Of a DNA stretch of 32,193 bases, positions 1-11,612 are shown piece by piece. The DNA lies in contig CAXKVR010000579.1 in the NCBI GenBank assembly GCA_964058845.1, forward strand, positions 1 to 32,193, read 5' to 3'. The position numbers and the translations under genes were made by a program. The stretch's first letter is position 1. Each line of letters begins with the position of its first letter. Origin of the DNA: Carex sylvatica. Taxonomy: Eukaryota > Streptophyta > Magnoliopsida > Poales > Cyperaceae. The notes under the pieces are model-generated. The model searched no databases. It was not told the DNA's origin and saw nothing but the letters and a program-made list of their open reading frames with translations.

Positions 1-3000
1 GATATCAAACAGTTCCTCAAATCCAATCATTTCAAAATCTTGGCAGATAGAGGGATCAGCAGACAGCTCTTCCTCACTAGTTGCTTTCTGAAGGAAGTAT
101 GACACCAACGGTTTGAGTACACAGAGAACCGACTCAAGGAATGCCACATCAGCATAAGAAGCCTTACACAAGGACACTAGAGCATGTGCCACACGAGGCA
201 TTTCAGGCACCATAGCCTCCATGTGTTCAGCAACCACTGACTCGAGTATGTATAAGACAGAAGCTTTTGCATTGACAGCAACACGTCCCTTGAGGCAACC
301 ATTAAAAAAAGGCCACAAGCACATGTCAGAAAACCAAGAGAGGATATCAGGCACAGCACTGTGAGGGAAGCACCTTAGCTGCAACCCAATCGCCTCTAGA
401 ATGCTCTCTCCAAAGGAATGGAAATGCTCACTCATGCTTGGGAAGAAGAGATGCATATCCGGATAAAGAGCCTCAAAAGAATCTGCATCAATTTTCTTGT
501 TTGGTGCACCTTTCATCAGAGCAAGCTCATCAGCAAACACAGAGAGCAACATAGTGAGCTGAGAGAAATCGGAGGTGAGAAACAAGCGCTCATTCAAGCA
601 CCCCTTGCCATAATGGGAGACAGCCATCCAACCAAGGAAACGAGGGAGTGGCTGCTTATACTGTGCGAGTTCCGGAATCTTCTCCATCCACGAAGAAAAC
701 GGCACCAAGCTCCTCAAATGCAACTCATCTTTTCCACCATCATCTCCAGAGGAAGCCATAACTAATTTTTGAAGTAGGACCCACCGCCTCCTAAACCCAT
801 GCAGTCTCTCTACATCTAAATTTCGAGCGTTCCTGGCTTTAACTTGCTGATAATACAACGAAAGTTGTGTACTGAGGCTCTCAGCTGAGTGCAGTATAAT
901 ATCGATAATGTCCTTAGGTGAACAACAGAGTTCGGTTGCCGAGTATAACAGAAACAAAAGGCTCTGTAAAAGGATCTCATGTGAATAATGCTCTCCTATT
1001 TGAAACTGCCTAATGATGAAATGGCACAGCAAGGATTGATTATTTCTAACCAGAGTTACCGCATCAGCTGACTGCATGTCCGGCTCAGATATATCTATGA
1101 AAGGCCCCTGCTTATCATCTGCCTTTTCACCCTCGTTTTGCAACGGTTCCCCAGGAAAGGCTCTCAAATGATACTCACTTTCTAGTTTTGCAGCTAGCAA
1201 CAATATATCTATTACAGCTTTATCTCTCTTATTTTCAGCATTTGTTATTGCAGCCAAGTTGGGTTTTTTCTTAGTGAAATCATTGTTAAGATCTGACATG
1301 TCAGGCCCGGGTTGTTGAGATAATTTTGCATGGAGATTGTTGATTTGATTGACAAGCTCAGAGTTTGCCCTGAAAGTTGTCAGAAAGAAAGGATTCATAA
1401 AGCACTCTGCAGCAAGAAGCAAAGCTTCTATTCCTGCTTGATGCCCTTCAGGAGTAATATCAGGATGATTGCATAGATCCAATGCCAAGTGCTGAAACTC
1501 GCTAGCTCTTGACTCACATTCTTGATAGTTAACTAATTGCAGATAATCTGCTTGAGTGTTGTAGTAGTCAGTCGAAAATGAATTGTCTAGCTGAAAGTTG
1601 ATGGAGAAGGATTTTTCATCTGGAGAGCCTTGCCGACTTGGATCTCGGCTTGTTTCTCTTGGATGTGCTTCTATTGAAGGGAAACTGAAACTTGCCAGAT
1701 TGGATTGTTTCAGTTCAGTCGGGACAAAAAAGATCTGTTCTGCAAGCTCATCAGTTTTGATCCCTCCATCAGAGAACACAGATGATGATGCTTGATCAAT
1801 GCTGCAATTTGCTGAGCTCTTCTGGAGATCCACTTCAGGTGGCACTGGAATGTGCGGATCCAAAATTGAGAGGAGGACACTATTTTGAGAGAGGGAAAGA
1901 AAAGGTCCTTAGCAGAAAATATTTAAAGAAATGGAAACTATGCTTTAAGATCCACAATAAATGGAACTTGAGATAGATGATAGTGCTATGACAAATTGAT
2001 GCAAGCAATAGTAAGAAAAGGATGCAGGTGACAACTGTAGTATCTACAATAATGACAACAATAATCTCGACAGCAACCTCAAAATTGAAATAGTGATACC
2101 GCAATCAAAAGTATAGAAGGTACTTGTCACTGATGATCAGAATTGAAATTATTAAAACATATTAGTACAATTATTGAATTTTAAAACAAAATAATAGTAC
2201 AATGATATTATCAATTAAAAATCATAATAATATGAACATTTTATCAATTAAAATAATGATATATCAATCTCATAGCTGTAATACTAATTCTGATAGTGAT
2301 GATAAGTTAATCATATGGCCAGCACTGAATGACAGTAATATATTGCCCAGATAAATTTTATTAGGAGCGGACCTGGGGGCAACAGATCCATTGCGCCACT
2401 CAAGCTCCAAAGAAGGCAGCACAGCTGGCTTTTTGACAGCAGCACGGATAACACTAAGGGCAATATCACAATTCTTCTCCTGTTTCTCTGAGAACATAGC
2501 AGATACTCCTCCAAAAGCAATGGTGTTTTTCATAGGTGTCATTGCTGGATCCAGAAATGGTTCGAGCATCTCCAATAGGAAAAGCAACTTGTTCTTCACT
2601 TCCTGGATCATTTTCATTTTACAAGGATATTGTTCAAGGAGCTCTTTGCAATGAACTGGAGCAGTAAAAGAAAATGAAGGAAAAGGAAACTAGTAGATTA
2701 ATATACCAGACCTTATACTCAGGGAGTACATCATCCAAATGACCTGATATTGCTAGTACAACATACTTTAATGCAGCCCGAGATTGGCTGAGAGATTGTC
2801 GTGCTCCCTGTTGATTGGTGTAGAATGCAGAAATTGTATGCATGGTTAAGAAATTGAAAAATTAGAACTTTTCTTTATTGTTACTGAATCTGATGTTAGT
2901 ATGAAAGTGCAGTGAAATATTAAACTGTAACAGTACCTTGCAAGTAAACAAACCATAGGAAAAAATGAAGTTACCTGGATAATACTCAGAACTTCCACCA

Positions 3001-6000
3001 AAACTTCAACAGCGAGATCTACCTGCTTGGGAAATAAAAATGATCAATATGATCACCAAGAAGTATCATTTTCTGAGAAAAACAGGAAATAGAACCATAT
3101 CCAAAGAGATACCTTTGCTATAATAATAGGAATCCATGGTGATAATGGCCCAGAGCACAAATCAATCAGCACACATGCTGCCTTTGCCTTGTGTTGAGAA
3201 AACATAAAGCAGACAAAGTTTCACCAAAAGTTGAAAATAAGAAATCTTGTAGCATATGAGCTAGTGCTAGAAGATGTGTGTAAATTTAATTGAACTGCAA
3301 ATAGACATACATGTGCCAAAGAATAAGACAAAAGATATCCTGCACAGGCTTGGAGAAGTGGTCTGTAAGCCATTGAGGATGACATCATAACAACCTGCAA
3401 TTTTGTTGTAATTAATTCAGAAAAGCATACATCAGGCATGAAAGCAAAGAAGGAACAATGAGAGTTACAATGAAGATTACAATGCAAACAAACCTGAGAA
3501 AGAGCATGATGTATTGAAGGTTGGCTCCATTGCCGAAAGCTATCATCAATTTGGTCAGCAGAAATGCCGTTAAGAGAAGGCCGAAGTGCTGCAAGAATAA
3601 TAGAAAGGAAAAATTCTACTGTCTTAATAAGTGAAACATTTTAAAAACAAACTTAAGATAAATGGTTGGCACAATACACACACCTGGGAGCAGGGCTTGT
3701 ACAAGTGGTAGGATAGAGAAGATGTCTGAATTACTTTCAGCCAATTTCGAGCAAAGGAGAGGCTTTGTTCATAAAAGTTGAAAGCAAAGAAAAATAGTTA
3801 TATAACCAATATAACACAAACAGACAAGTATAAGTACACAGACAACCACAACACAACCACACAGGCCGAAGTCTTACCTGGGAAGCAGAAGAATAAAGTA
3901 CATGAAGAAGACCTTCTTCAATGGAAGATATATCCAAGAGATTAAGACAAGTTGTTGCATCAGAACAGCCTTCTAAGACCTTATATTCTTCTCCAAACAA
4001 GCTTGAGTAGTCGCTGGTATGTGCCTGTCCTCCCACTTCAATTTTTACTGCTTCATCAGATGTTGAGCTAGGCACAGACTGCATTGGCTCTATAAGGCTA
4101 TGTAGAACTATTGCTACCTAAGACCAACAAATAGCAAATAAGAGGTAAGCAGCTCAAAAGGTATGGAATAACACTAGGTGGAAAGCAATGGGTATTTATT
4201 CCAAAACCTACTTTTCGGCAAACAATTCCAAGTTGCTTTTCTTTAAATGCTTTCCTTAGGAGATGAATAACTGCATCAGAACGATATGCAACTGAACTAA
4301 AAGCGGGATGACCTGAAACTGGGCTTTTTCCTCTCCTTGGTTGCAGCTGAGAATAGAGAGAGAAGCTATTGTAATAAGAGAAAACGTAGAAGGCTAAACA
4401 AAACTCAGAAAATAGAAAAGGAGGTACCAGTTCAAAGTTAGATGACACCAGTAGAGTAGGAGTCGAGGTTTGGTTTTTGGAGGTATCAGAGTCAACTTGA
4501 CTAGGAAGAGTTTTCACACCATCCCTGCAAATTTTATTTTGTAAAGGCTGGCAACACCTCTACATAGCCACAAAAGAATTCAACAATCCTACATATAACA
4601 AAGTAAAATAATACTACCTCTCATTTACAAGACTAAGTATGGGATAAAATGGTCCAGCAAGCATAGCAAAAAACTGCACAACACTCTCCATATCATCAGC
4701 ACTGCTAGTAAGATCAGGCTGCAATTGGAATAATAAGTGAAAGAAAATGATTACAAAAGTGGATTAAGTGAATTTAACTATGGAAATCAGCATCCAAGTG
4801 GTGCAATGGGTTTACCTCTAGCTGAGGGAGGAAAGGTACCAGCCTACCAGCAATGTCTTGAAGCAACTGCAATTGAAAAGCACTAGAATCAGAAAAATAA
4901 TATATTATTATAGGGAAATGGTTTGTGCTACCATGAGTATCTTCACCCCAGGCTCGCCAGCCACCCAGAGCAGGACACGTGTAAACCCTGTACTGCCAAA
5001 CACAAAATTAACTGTGAACCCTGTACAAATTTGATTTTGAGCAGGGTTCACACTTATGGACGAAGATACAGGATGACGTGGCACACACTGGTTGGTGGGA
5101 GAGCTGGGGGCAGAAACTTCCCCAGCAATTATTAGTACCCTCACTAAATATTGAAAACTTAAATTAGGAGAGATTTAGTAGTTTACTTGAAGATGCAAAT
5201 CTAGAGCATCTTGCTTCTGTGATGTGACATGAGGTAACAAGTAGTTGATTACAGGAAGTAGTTCAGGTTCCAATCCAGGCACAGAAACTCCAATCAACTA
5301 ACAAGTTCAGACAGATACAAAGTGTAACAAAATGCAAGGAAAATAACATACAGCTAAATGCTACGAACTGTACTCAAAAGAGAGAAAAAACTAAAACATA
5401 TGAATGACTGAAAATAGCACCTGTACAAAGAAGATGGCAATAGGGTTGCCACGGAGGCAAGACAAGCGGACATAACGACAAGGGGTGTAATTCATGGGGT
5501 ACAATATATCACGCTTAGGAGCATCACACCTTGGTCTCACTTTTACAAATGCTTCTGGCTGCACCACATGTCATTAACTCATTAGCTGCATGACGTACAT
5601 AAACAAGAAGATGCAAATAAAGTACAATATTCTACCATTGATACTCGTTTTCTCCTATTATGGTCACTACTAGTGGATACATGTTATTGGTTCTTTTCTT
5701 TTCTTTTTAACTGTTCAAGTAAAAAACCACCAATTTTGACATGCTATAACCAAGGAGCAATCAAAAGTAATAGTTATACTATTATGAGAGGGGCACATGT
5801 GAGCGCGGAGTTGTCGGAGCTTGGTGCACATGTGAGCGCGGAGTCGTCGGAGCTTGGAGCACATGTGAGCGCGGAGTCGTCGGAGCTTGGCGCACATGTG
5901 AGCGCGGAGTCGTCGGAGCTTGGCGCACATGTGAGCGCGGAGTCGTCGGAGCTTGGCGCACATGTGAACGCGGAGTCGTCAGAGCTTGGCGCACATGTGA

Positions 6001-7149
6001 GCGCGGAGTTGTCGGAGCTTGGTGCACATGTGAGCACGGAGTCGTCGGAGCTTGGAGCGCCAAGCACAGAGTCTCTACCCTCATCTCGATAGGAGTACAG
6101 AAGAGAGCAGATCCAGTTGTCGGAGTGCGACGGCTGTGAGCAGATTCGGTCATGGAGAGAGATGAGGAATAGGGAGATTAGGAGAATGGTGAGAATAAGA
6201 GTGCAAATATGTAGGAATAGAAGAACAGGATGGTTTGGAGGAATTGAAGAGAATAAAGGAGATCTAGGAATGAGCGTCATTTGAAGTGTTGTAAATAACT
6301 TTTTTTCAATGAAATCGTTAGTAGGCATTTAGAGCCACTAACCTTCAAAAAAACAAAGAGAGGGGAACTTTCAGAATTCAGTTGGGGTAACTGACAAAAA
6401 GGAGGTCCATTTAATGTCTCACAGGAACACTATTTGTAATTTTATTTTGGGTTTAAAATTCTTTTAGTAACCACAGCAAATATATATATTTATATATAAA
6501 TATATATATAGCTGTAGCACGACCTCTCAATCATATAATAAAAACACCCAGTTGCGAACTAGATAGCCAAATCCACATTAATTCCAAGTTACATAAAGGT
6601 AGCTAGTACATTACTACATTACTTAAAACAATTACAATAGAGTTTCAGTTGACATAAATGTAATTACTGATCAACAAAGGAAGTGAAATAGCTAGCAATG
6701 ACTTTACATTTGTGTCAAGAAAAGAGCTTGAACCTTAAAACCTTTGGGACTGTACCTTGTAACGCAGTCCCGCACTGATCTCCCATTCAAGAACAGACTT
6801 ATTATGTATCCTTATTTGAGAAAGGAGACAAGGCTCCTGCATGCAAACAAGAAATCAAATAAGTAATGCATCAATACACAAGTAGACAACAGCTGGTAAG
6901 TACAAATTGAACTGGAGAGGAGTAGATTGGGGCAGGCATAACGGCAACTGATTAAAACTAACAAGAACAAAACAAGAAGCGTACATGAAGCTCGAGGAGG
7001 ATCCATTCCTTGGCGTTGGTGGCCGTGGACCAATGGGTGCGGAGATCGGGGTCGGCGACATGGATGGCCTTCTGGGAAGGGGATTCGCGTGACATAGCCT
7101 TCACCTTGAAGGGAAGATGCTTCAACCCGGGCTCCAGCTCCGCCTCCAT
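1..7149 (-). CDS. Large plant-conserved protein of unknown function with N-terminal galactose-binding-like domain (3' end outside window)
   Basis: Seventeen exons join in one open frame of 1,235 codons: 7149-6985, 6836-6756, 5558-5421, 5297-5187, 4866-4816, 4718-4618, 4524-4428, 4346-4212, 4117-3878, 3762-3684, 3588-3494, 3394-3311, 3187-3113, 3022-2975, 2807-2712, 2602-2373 and 1879-1 (continuing). All modelled introns are GT-AG. The start fits the conserved N-terminus MEAELEPGLKHLPFKVKAMS. Residues about 15-135 (SHWSTATN-like, then EWILLEL, NKSVLEWEI, YTPCRYVRLSCLRGNPIAIF) resemble a discoidin/F5-8C or XRCC1-N-type beta-sandwich. The rest looks alpha-helical (for example ALKYVVLAISGHLDDVL and LLFLLEMLEPFLDPAM), perhaps ARM/HEAT-like. 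The last exon stays open for 1,879 bp, so the protein is well over 1,235 residues. I recognise the family as conserved in land plants but know no established function. The exon 16 acceptor could instead lie upstream, near 2639, adding about 12 residues. Family membership is fairly sure; the domain calls are inference. Confidence 0.85.
5013..5052. repeat. 11-bp inverted repeat (hairpin) in intron 4
   Basis: TGTGAACCCTG and CAGGGTTCACA are perfect reverse complements separated by an 18-nt loop. They lie in a relatively GC-rich stretch (about 4915-5150) of intron 4 that looks inserted. No clear terminal repeats or target duplication were found, so this is only a hairpin within a likely old insertion. 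Confidence 0.6.
5794..6057. repeat. 33-bp minisatellite, 8 copies
   Basis: Eight head-to-tail copies of a 33-bp unit begin with CACATGTGAGCGCGGAG and differ by a few substitutions (GTT/GTC, GGTG/GGCG/GGAG). Because 33 is a multiple of 3 and the unit lacks stops in several frames, long ORFs run through it on both strands, for instance an 11-residue repeat HVSAESSELGA on the plus strand. It sits inside an intron of the minus-strand gene and is much more GC-rich than its surroundings. Confidence 0.95.
6481..6508. repeat. 28-bp perfect TA palindrome
   Basis: The sequence reads the same on both strands over 28 bases made only of A and T. It lies in intron 2 of the large gene. It can form a cruciform but has no assignable role. 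Confidence 0.85.
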
Positions 7150-7346
7150 CTATACCCCCAGTCTCTCCCCTCACTCTTAGTAGGATCAGAGTTGGGATCC
7201 TTGGGGACGAAGGGTTTTACTGGTGTCACGGTTTCTTGTTTCTTTTCTTGTATTTTGCTCTGTGATTCTAATCTACTGAGTTGTGTTTAGAGCTTAGGCT
7301 TTAGATACAGGGAAGGCTGGCCGCCGTGCTACTGGTTGCTAACCTT

Positions 7347-7533
7347 GAATCCGTATCACCCCAGGTACCTGAGGTGCAAGTGGTGAATCTCGACCGTTCA
7401 TTTCACTTGGCACGATTATCAAAGTAAATCCCCTACAACCTCAACAGCCGGACTGAGTTTGACCTGGATGGAATTAATTTGGACCGTCCATGTTTTCCAA
7501 ATGCACCTCAGGTACCTGAGGGGACACGGACTC
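7347..7533. mobile_element. MULE-type MITE (GGTACC-TIR family), copy 1
   Basis: About 32-bp terminal inverted repeats, GAATCCGTATCACCCCAGGT... and the complement of ...CTGAGGGGACACGGACTC, share the palindromic core CAGGTACCTGAGG. The internal sequence matches the element at 15808-16099 in the opposite orientation, including a TTCATTTCACTTGGCACGA block next to one TIR. A degenerate target duplication may be present (TGCTAACCT and TGCTACCT). The element lies about 200 bp upstream of the start codon of the large minus-strand gene and could affect its promoter. Confidence 0.8.
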
Positions 7534-8064
7534 ACTGCTACCTCGGCCGATATTCTAACGGATCTGATATTCTAACGGATCCAACCCAATCTCTGCTCAA
7601 GGTCAGGGCCATCACCATGGTTGGGCCTAATAAAAAAATAAAATCAGAAAATGACAAATAGGATCCAATTAATGCTCTAGTTTAGGCCTTTTAGACAGTT
7701 CATATATACTTAATTACTCTAGTCTCTAGATATATTTAATAACGAACAAAGCTCCTCCTCATACGCTAGATATAAACTGAAAATAAATCAGAATAAAATT
7801 TCATAGTTGATTACTCTCCAATAAACCAACACTTTGCAAATTATTATTTGTACTAGGAAAGCAATATCTAATAAGTACCCTTTCTGGCAGCGCTGGAACC
7901 ACGTTCAAATAATGGTTTACAGCCACTCTACATGTCCATTAATTGTACTTGGAATCTAATTAATTTTCCTTTTGATCCCCTTCTTAATTGTGCGAGTTAC
8001 AGAGATTATTGTGTAGATATAAGGATTGTTCATGTAAGATGGACATGGTAAAAAGCCTCATTTT
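7534..8064. other. Intergenic AT-rich spacer, no gene seen
   Basis: There is no coding sequence I can support. The 46-nt block at 7971-8016 recurs at 8215-8260. An 8-bp direct repeat (GATATTCTAACGGATC-type doublet near 7550-7580) is also present. Confidence 0.6.
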
Positions 8065-8260
8065 TTTTTTACGGGATCCAAATCTACTGTTGTTATCCAA
8101 ATAGGATAACATTATGTTATTCAAAATCTAACTGTTATATTTTTTCATGTATAAATCTCAACAAATACCAACCGTTAGATTTGCAATAACAGAAGATTTG
8201 AATTCTTTTTTACGTTTGATCCCCTTCGTAATTGTGCGAGTTACAGAGATTATTGTGTAG
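7971..8260. repeat. 46-bp direct repeat pair flanking a MITE
   Basis: The blocks at 7971-8016 and 8215-8260 (starting TTTGATCCCCTTC) match at 45 of 46 positions. The second copy starts immediately after the right target duplication of the MITE at 8074-8205. The simplest history is a local tandem duplication followed by MITE insertion between the copies. Confidence 0.85.
8074..8205. mobile_element. Small MITE, 132 bp, with 9-bp target duplication
   Basis: The termini GGATCCAAATCTACTGTTGTTA and the complement of the right end (GAATTCAAATCTTCTGTTATTG) form imperfect TIRs of about 22 bp. TTTTTTACG flanks the element on both sides (8065-8073 and 8206-8214). A 9-bp duplication is typical of Mutator-like elements. 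Part of the duplicated site is a T-run, which weakens it slightly. Confidence 0.75.
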
Positions 8261-9059
8261 TAAAAAGGAAAGGTTTATTATAAGAGAAAAGGTTTCTATC
8301 CTCAGTCTTCTGTTCACGTTTTGTCCACAGCGCTATTTTTGAATAAGTCTTCTAACTGTTTTTCGAACTGCCTTATATAAAACTTTTCTGACTTTCTTCG
8401 TTATTTTCTTTTTTTGAATTGGTGATTTTTCTTCCATCTCTTTCCTTTTTTTAACAATTAGCGAAATAAGCGATATATATCTCCTTTCTAAATTAGCGAA
8501 ATTTTTTGTTTTTGAATTGACAATAGCTTTGAAAATCTAATTAAAACAGGAGGATGTTTTCTTAAAGTCAAGCGGGAGGATCTAATTAAAGCAGGAGGAT
8601 GGCTTTGAAGATCTTATTGAAGCTCATTTCGAAAAGAAAAAGAACAAATTGAAGCAGGACTCTACGGTCATAGACCTCGGCGAAGCAACTGGTTGCAGCG
8701 ACGGCCGCGATGGCAGTGACAGTCGCAACGGCAGCGACTGCCGCGACGGCCCTGATTTCTCACGAAGATGTACGGATTCGAGACTTTTAACTTCAACATA
8801 AATGAGAACTTACAGAATCTATGCGATTTGAAAATTCGAGACTTTTTTTTTTGAATTTTTTATGATCTATGCTATTTGATTACAATGCGATTTATGTTGA
8901 AGTTAACTAGATCATTGTTAAATGATCTAACAAATAGCATAGATCGTTTCTATATGAAGATCGTTTTATGCAATTTATTTGATCCTGATTTGAAGTTTCG
9001 CCTCCACCTCCTGTACTGACTTTTTTATTTGAATAAAAAAAATAAAAAATGATCTATCT
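8261..9059. other. Intergenic spacer with nested inverted repeats and a GC-rich patch
   Basis: No gene is seen. A GC-rich patch of GCGACGGC-like words lies at 8695-8751 in an AT-rich setting. Two perfect inverted-repeat pairs follow: 8787-8803 with 8890-8906 (17 bp) and 8864-8878 with 8931-8945 (15 bp). The two pairs interleave rather than nest. Confidence 0.6.
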
Positions 9060-9540
9060 GATATGGAGTATTGATCTTGTTATTTTACAGTATTCACCCT
9101 GTTAATTTTACAGTATTCATCTTGTGATTTTACATTATTTGTCTTGTGAAAATCTAAAGGGAAAAAATGATAAAGAGGCGATATGGAGTATTGATCTTGT
9201 CATTTTACAGTATTCATCTTGTGATTTTATAATATTCATCTTGTGGAAATCTGGAGGAAAGAGATGATAGAGAGGCGATATGAAGTATTCATCTTGTCAT
9301 TTTACAGTATTCACCTTGTTAATTTTACAGTATTCATCTTGTGATTTTATAGTATTTATCTTGTGAAAATCTGAAGGAAAGAGATGATAGAGAAGCGAGA
9401 TGGAGTATTCATTTTGTTATTTTACAGTATTCATCTTGTGAAAATCTGAAGGAAATAGATGATAGAGATGCGATATGGAGTATTGATCTTGTCATTTTAT
9501 AGTATTCACTCCATTAATTTTACAGTATTCATCTTGTGAA
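9060..9540. repeat. Higher-order tandem repeat array
   Basis: Five outer units begin with GATATGGAGTATT-like sequence at 9060, 9180, 9277, 9397 and 9472, giving periods of 120, 97, 120 and 75 bp. The outer units differ mainly by how many copies (3, 2, 3, 1, then 2) of an inner unit of about 22-24 bp (TTTTACAGTATTCATCTTGTG) they contain. A purine-rich spacer (AAATCTGAAGGAAAGAGATG) ends each full unit. Weak related words (TTTTATAGTTTACATCTG) continue to about 9790. Confidence 0.9.
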
Positions 9541-10373
9541 CAGTTACTAATGTTTAACAATGTGGTTGTGAGTAGTTGGTGTATTGATGTTTTATAGTTT
9601 ACATCTGTTAGTTATACTGTTTATATCTTTTAAACTTATAGTATTGAAGTTTGCACTGTGTTTATCTCAGTTTTTAGTGTTTTAGGTTTCAGTTTTATAG
9701 TTTGCATATGTTAGTTTTATAGTTTACATTTGAGAATTTTATAGTATTGAGGTTCTACATTTTACATCTGTATGTTTTACAGTATGTGTAGTGTTAATTT
9801 ACATGATATAGATATATATATAAATATTAATAATTGAAGAAAACAATTATGAACTTTTAAAAAAAAATTAAATTAATTTAATTTCGAAAAAAAATGATTC
9901 AAAAAAATTAATTTTGCATTATTTTCAGGATTATTTTGAATAAACTATAAGTTTGAGAAGTGGTTCAGTTTTAAAATATTCTATAAGATTTTAAAACTGT
10001 CATTAATTGTAAGTTAGAGAAGTACACCAAGTGGTTCCGCAGCAAGTACAGTTAGTTTGGCAAGTTGTACAAGTTGCAAGTACACAAAGTGGTCCCACTG
10101 AATGTTATAATTTTAAATGTGTTTTGTACATGATTCGTTATATGAGATTACAGTATATAATTAGAATTTTACAGGATTCGCGCAAGTCAAATGACAGTTG
10201 TTTTGTAGACAAACTGTAGACAACTAGTTGTGGATAATTAGAAGCTTCTTTATTATAATATGAATAGAGAGAGAGAAAAATAAAAACTCTAGAGTTTTGG
10301 GAAATTTTGAACGGTTAGACGAAGAACAACATATTTTAGTTTTTTTTTAAAAGAAAAATAGCATATTTGGATC
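9541..10373. other. Intergenic spacer, decayed repeats, no gene
   Basis: Degenerate TTTTATAGTTTACAT-like words run to about 9790 and look like a decayed extension of the preceding array. The rest is AT-rich unique-looking sequence with poly-A runs. A short ORF near 10031-10219 has no recognisable similarity and is not called. Confidence 0.5.
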
Positions 10374-10786
10374 TAGGGGTGTCAACAGGTACGATAAAAG
10401 TCAGATAGAAGCATTTTTGTACCTGTACCCATTATAGATTGTTCTTGTCCGTACCCTACTCTTATTCATTATGATTATCGGATAACAAAACGATAGCAGG
10501 TAAATAACGGGTAATTCTAATATAATAATATTTTTTTATTATTTACTAAATAAAATATTAAAACACATTCATTTCACACACATATATATATATTTTAAAG
10601 ATTAAACTTAATTGATTTTTTTTATAATTTATATTTATATGTTTTAATAATTAATTAAGCAAAAGACAACTACATAGATTATATGGTCAATTATCCAAAT
10701 TTAGAAATTTTAATAGAAAATATTTTCCAAAAAGACGAAGAGTAGTTGGAAAATAAATATTCATTACTCATTAATATATATAACAT

Positions 10787-10822
<36 letters not shown>

Positions 10823-10990
10823 TAATATTAATTGATCGGATAATGGATACATAATAGACTTTATTTGTATGCTTACCTGTTTAGATAACAAAAAATTATA
10901 TGTACCCGATAAATTTATGGAAAAAAAATATTGCACATACTTGTTTTATCAAATACGGTATGAATAAAATAAACAGATAAAAAAATACCA
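10374..10990. mobile_element. hAT-like repeat fragment (TAGGGGTGTCAA left end)
   Basis: The region starts TAGGGGTGTCAACAGGTACG and continues with GTACCTGTACCCATTATAGATTG-like and GTACCCTACTC-like words. The same order of words (TAGGGGTGTCAATGGGTA, GGCATTTTCATACCCA, TACCCATTAAAATTGTC) occurs near 27945. This terminus is typical of plant hAT-derived repeats. I cannot find an inverted right end, so the right boundary is a guess. A (TTTA)n tract lies inside. Confidence 0.45.
10788..10823. repeat. (TTTA)n microsatellite
   Basis: About nine uninterrupted copies of a TTTA/ATTT tetranucleotide lie inside the AT-rich hAT-like fragment. Confidence 0.9.
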
Positions 10991-11612
10991 TTAATATTCT
11001 TATTCAGATCTCTTTTCACATGACATGTCATGCCAATCTTACAAGTATCTCGAGACTATTCCGTCATCAAGGCCATTTTTCCATAATTAATTATTTTACG
11101 AGTGACGTTGTGAAAATTTCTGTCATGATTGAACACAAATTAAAACTACTGTTGTCTCCCATGTTTGGATTATGTGAATGAACCTCACAAGCAGAGAGAG
11201 CAAGAACACAGTATAAAAATATACTACTATCATTCAGGATAAAAAAAAAAACGACTATTAATAATGGTACAATAATAAAATTGTTAATTTTGCACGTACG
11301 TATCGGTACAACTAATAGAAGTATCTACGAAGATACTATTAATAGAAAAATATTTTTATTTTCTCGGATAATGACAATTTTTTTATAATTTCCCTCAATT
11401 AGAGGCTGTACATATTTAACGAATATTTTAGATATATGCAAGTCCATTTTGAAATATATTCCCAATTGTATACATTTAATTTGAAAATATAAAATTTTAT
11501 ATATAAACGGATCATTTATAAAGTACATTGATTTTAATTGTTTGGATTCATCATTTTAAGTCAGCCTGATAGGTTTTAAAACTAAGTTAAGCAAGAGACT
11601 TGGCAAGTTTAA
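10991..11612. other. Intergenic AT-rich spacer, nothing recognised
   Basis: Sequence is AT-rich with poly-A/T runs. An ORF on the minus strand at 11325-11528 is low-complexity (Ile/Lys/Phe-rich) and shows no family signature. Confidence 0.5.

Larger units (their letters stand above)
5559..6755 (-). other. Intron 2 of the large gene, enlarged by repeat DNA
   Basis: This 1.2-kb intron lies between the exons ending in GLRYK and starting PEAFVK. It holds a GC-rich 33-bp minisatellite, an A/G-rich stretch with transcript-end-like sequence on the plus strand (TTGTAAATAAC, then a T-run and CAATGAAATC near 6290-6320) and a TA palindrome. The mixture suggests an old inserted element, perhaps an LTR fragment, but I cannot define its ends. 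Confidence 0.5.

Noticed and set aside
418..765. Plus-strand ORF of 115 codons
   Set aside because: It is the antisense of the long last exon of the minus-strand gene.
5794..6057. Regular repeats that could suggest a CRISPR array
   Set aside because: Units are directly adjacent with no unique spacers, in a eukaryotic intron.
5673..6328. Several overlapping long ORFs on both strands (up to 184 codons) around the minisatellite
   Set aside because: They exist because the 33-bp unit has no stops in several frames; the locus is an intron of a well-supported gene and no family signature is present.
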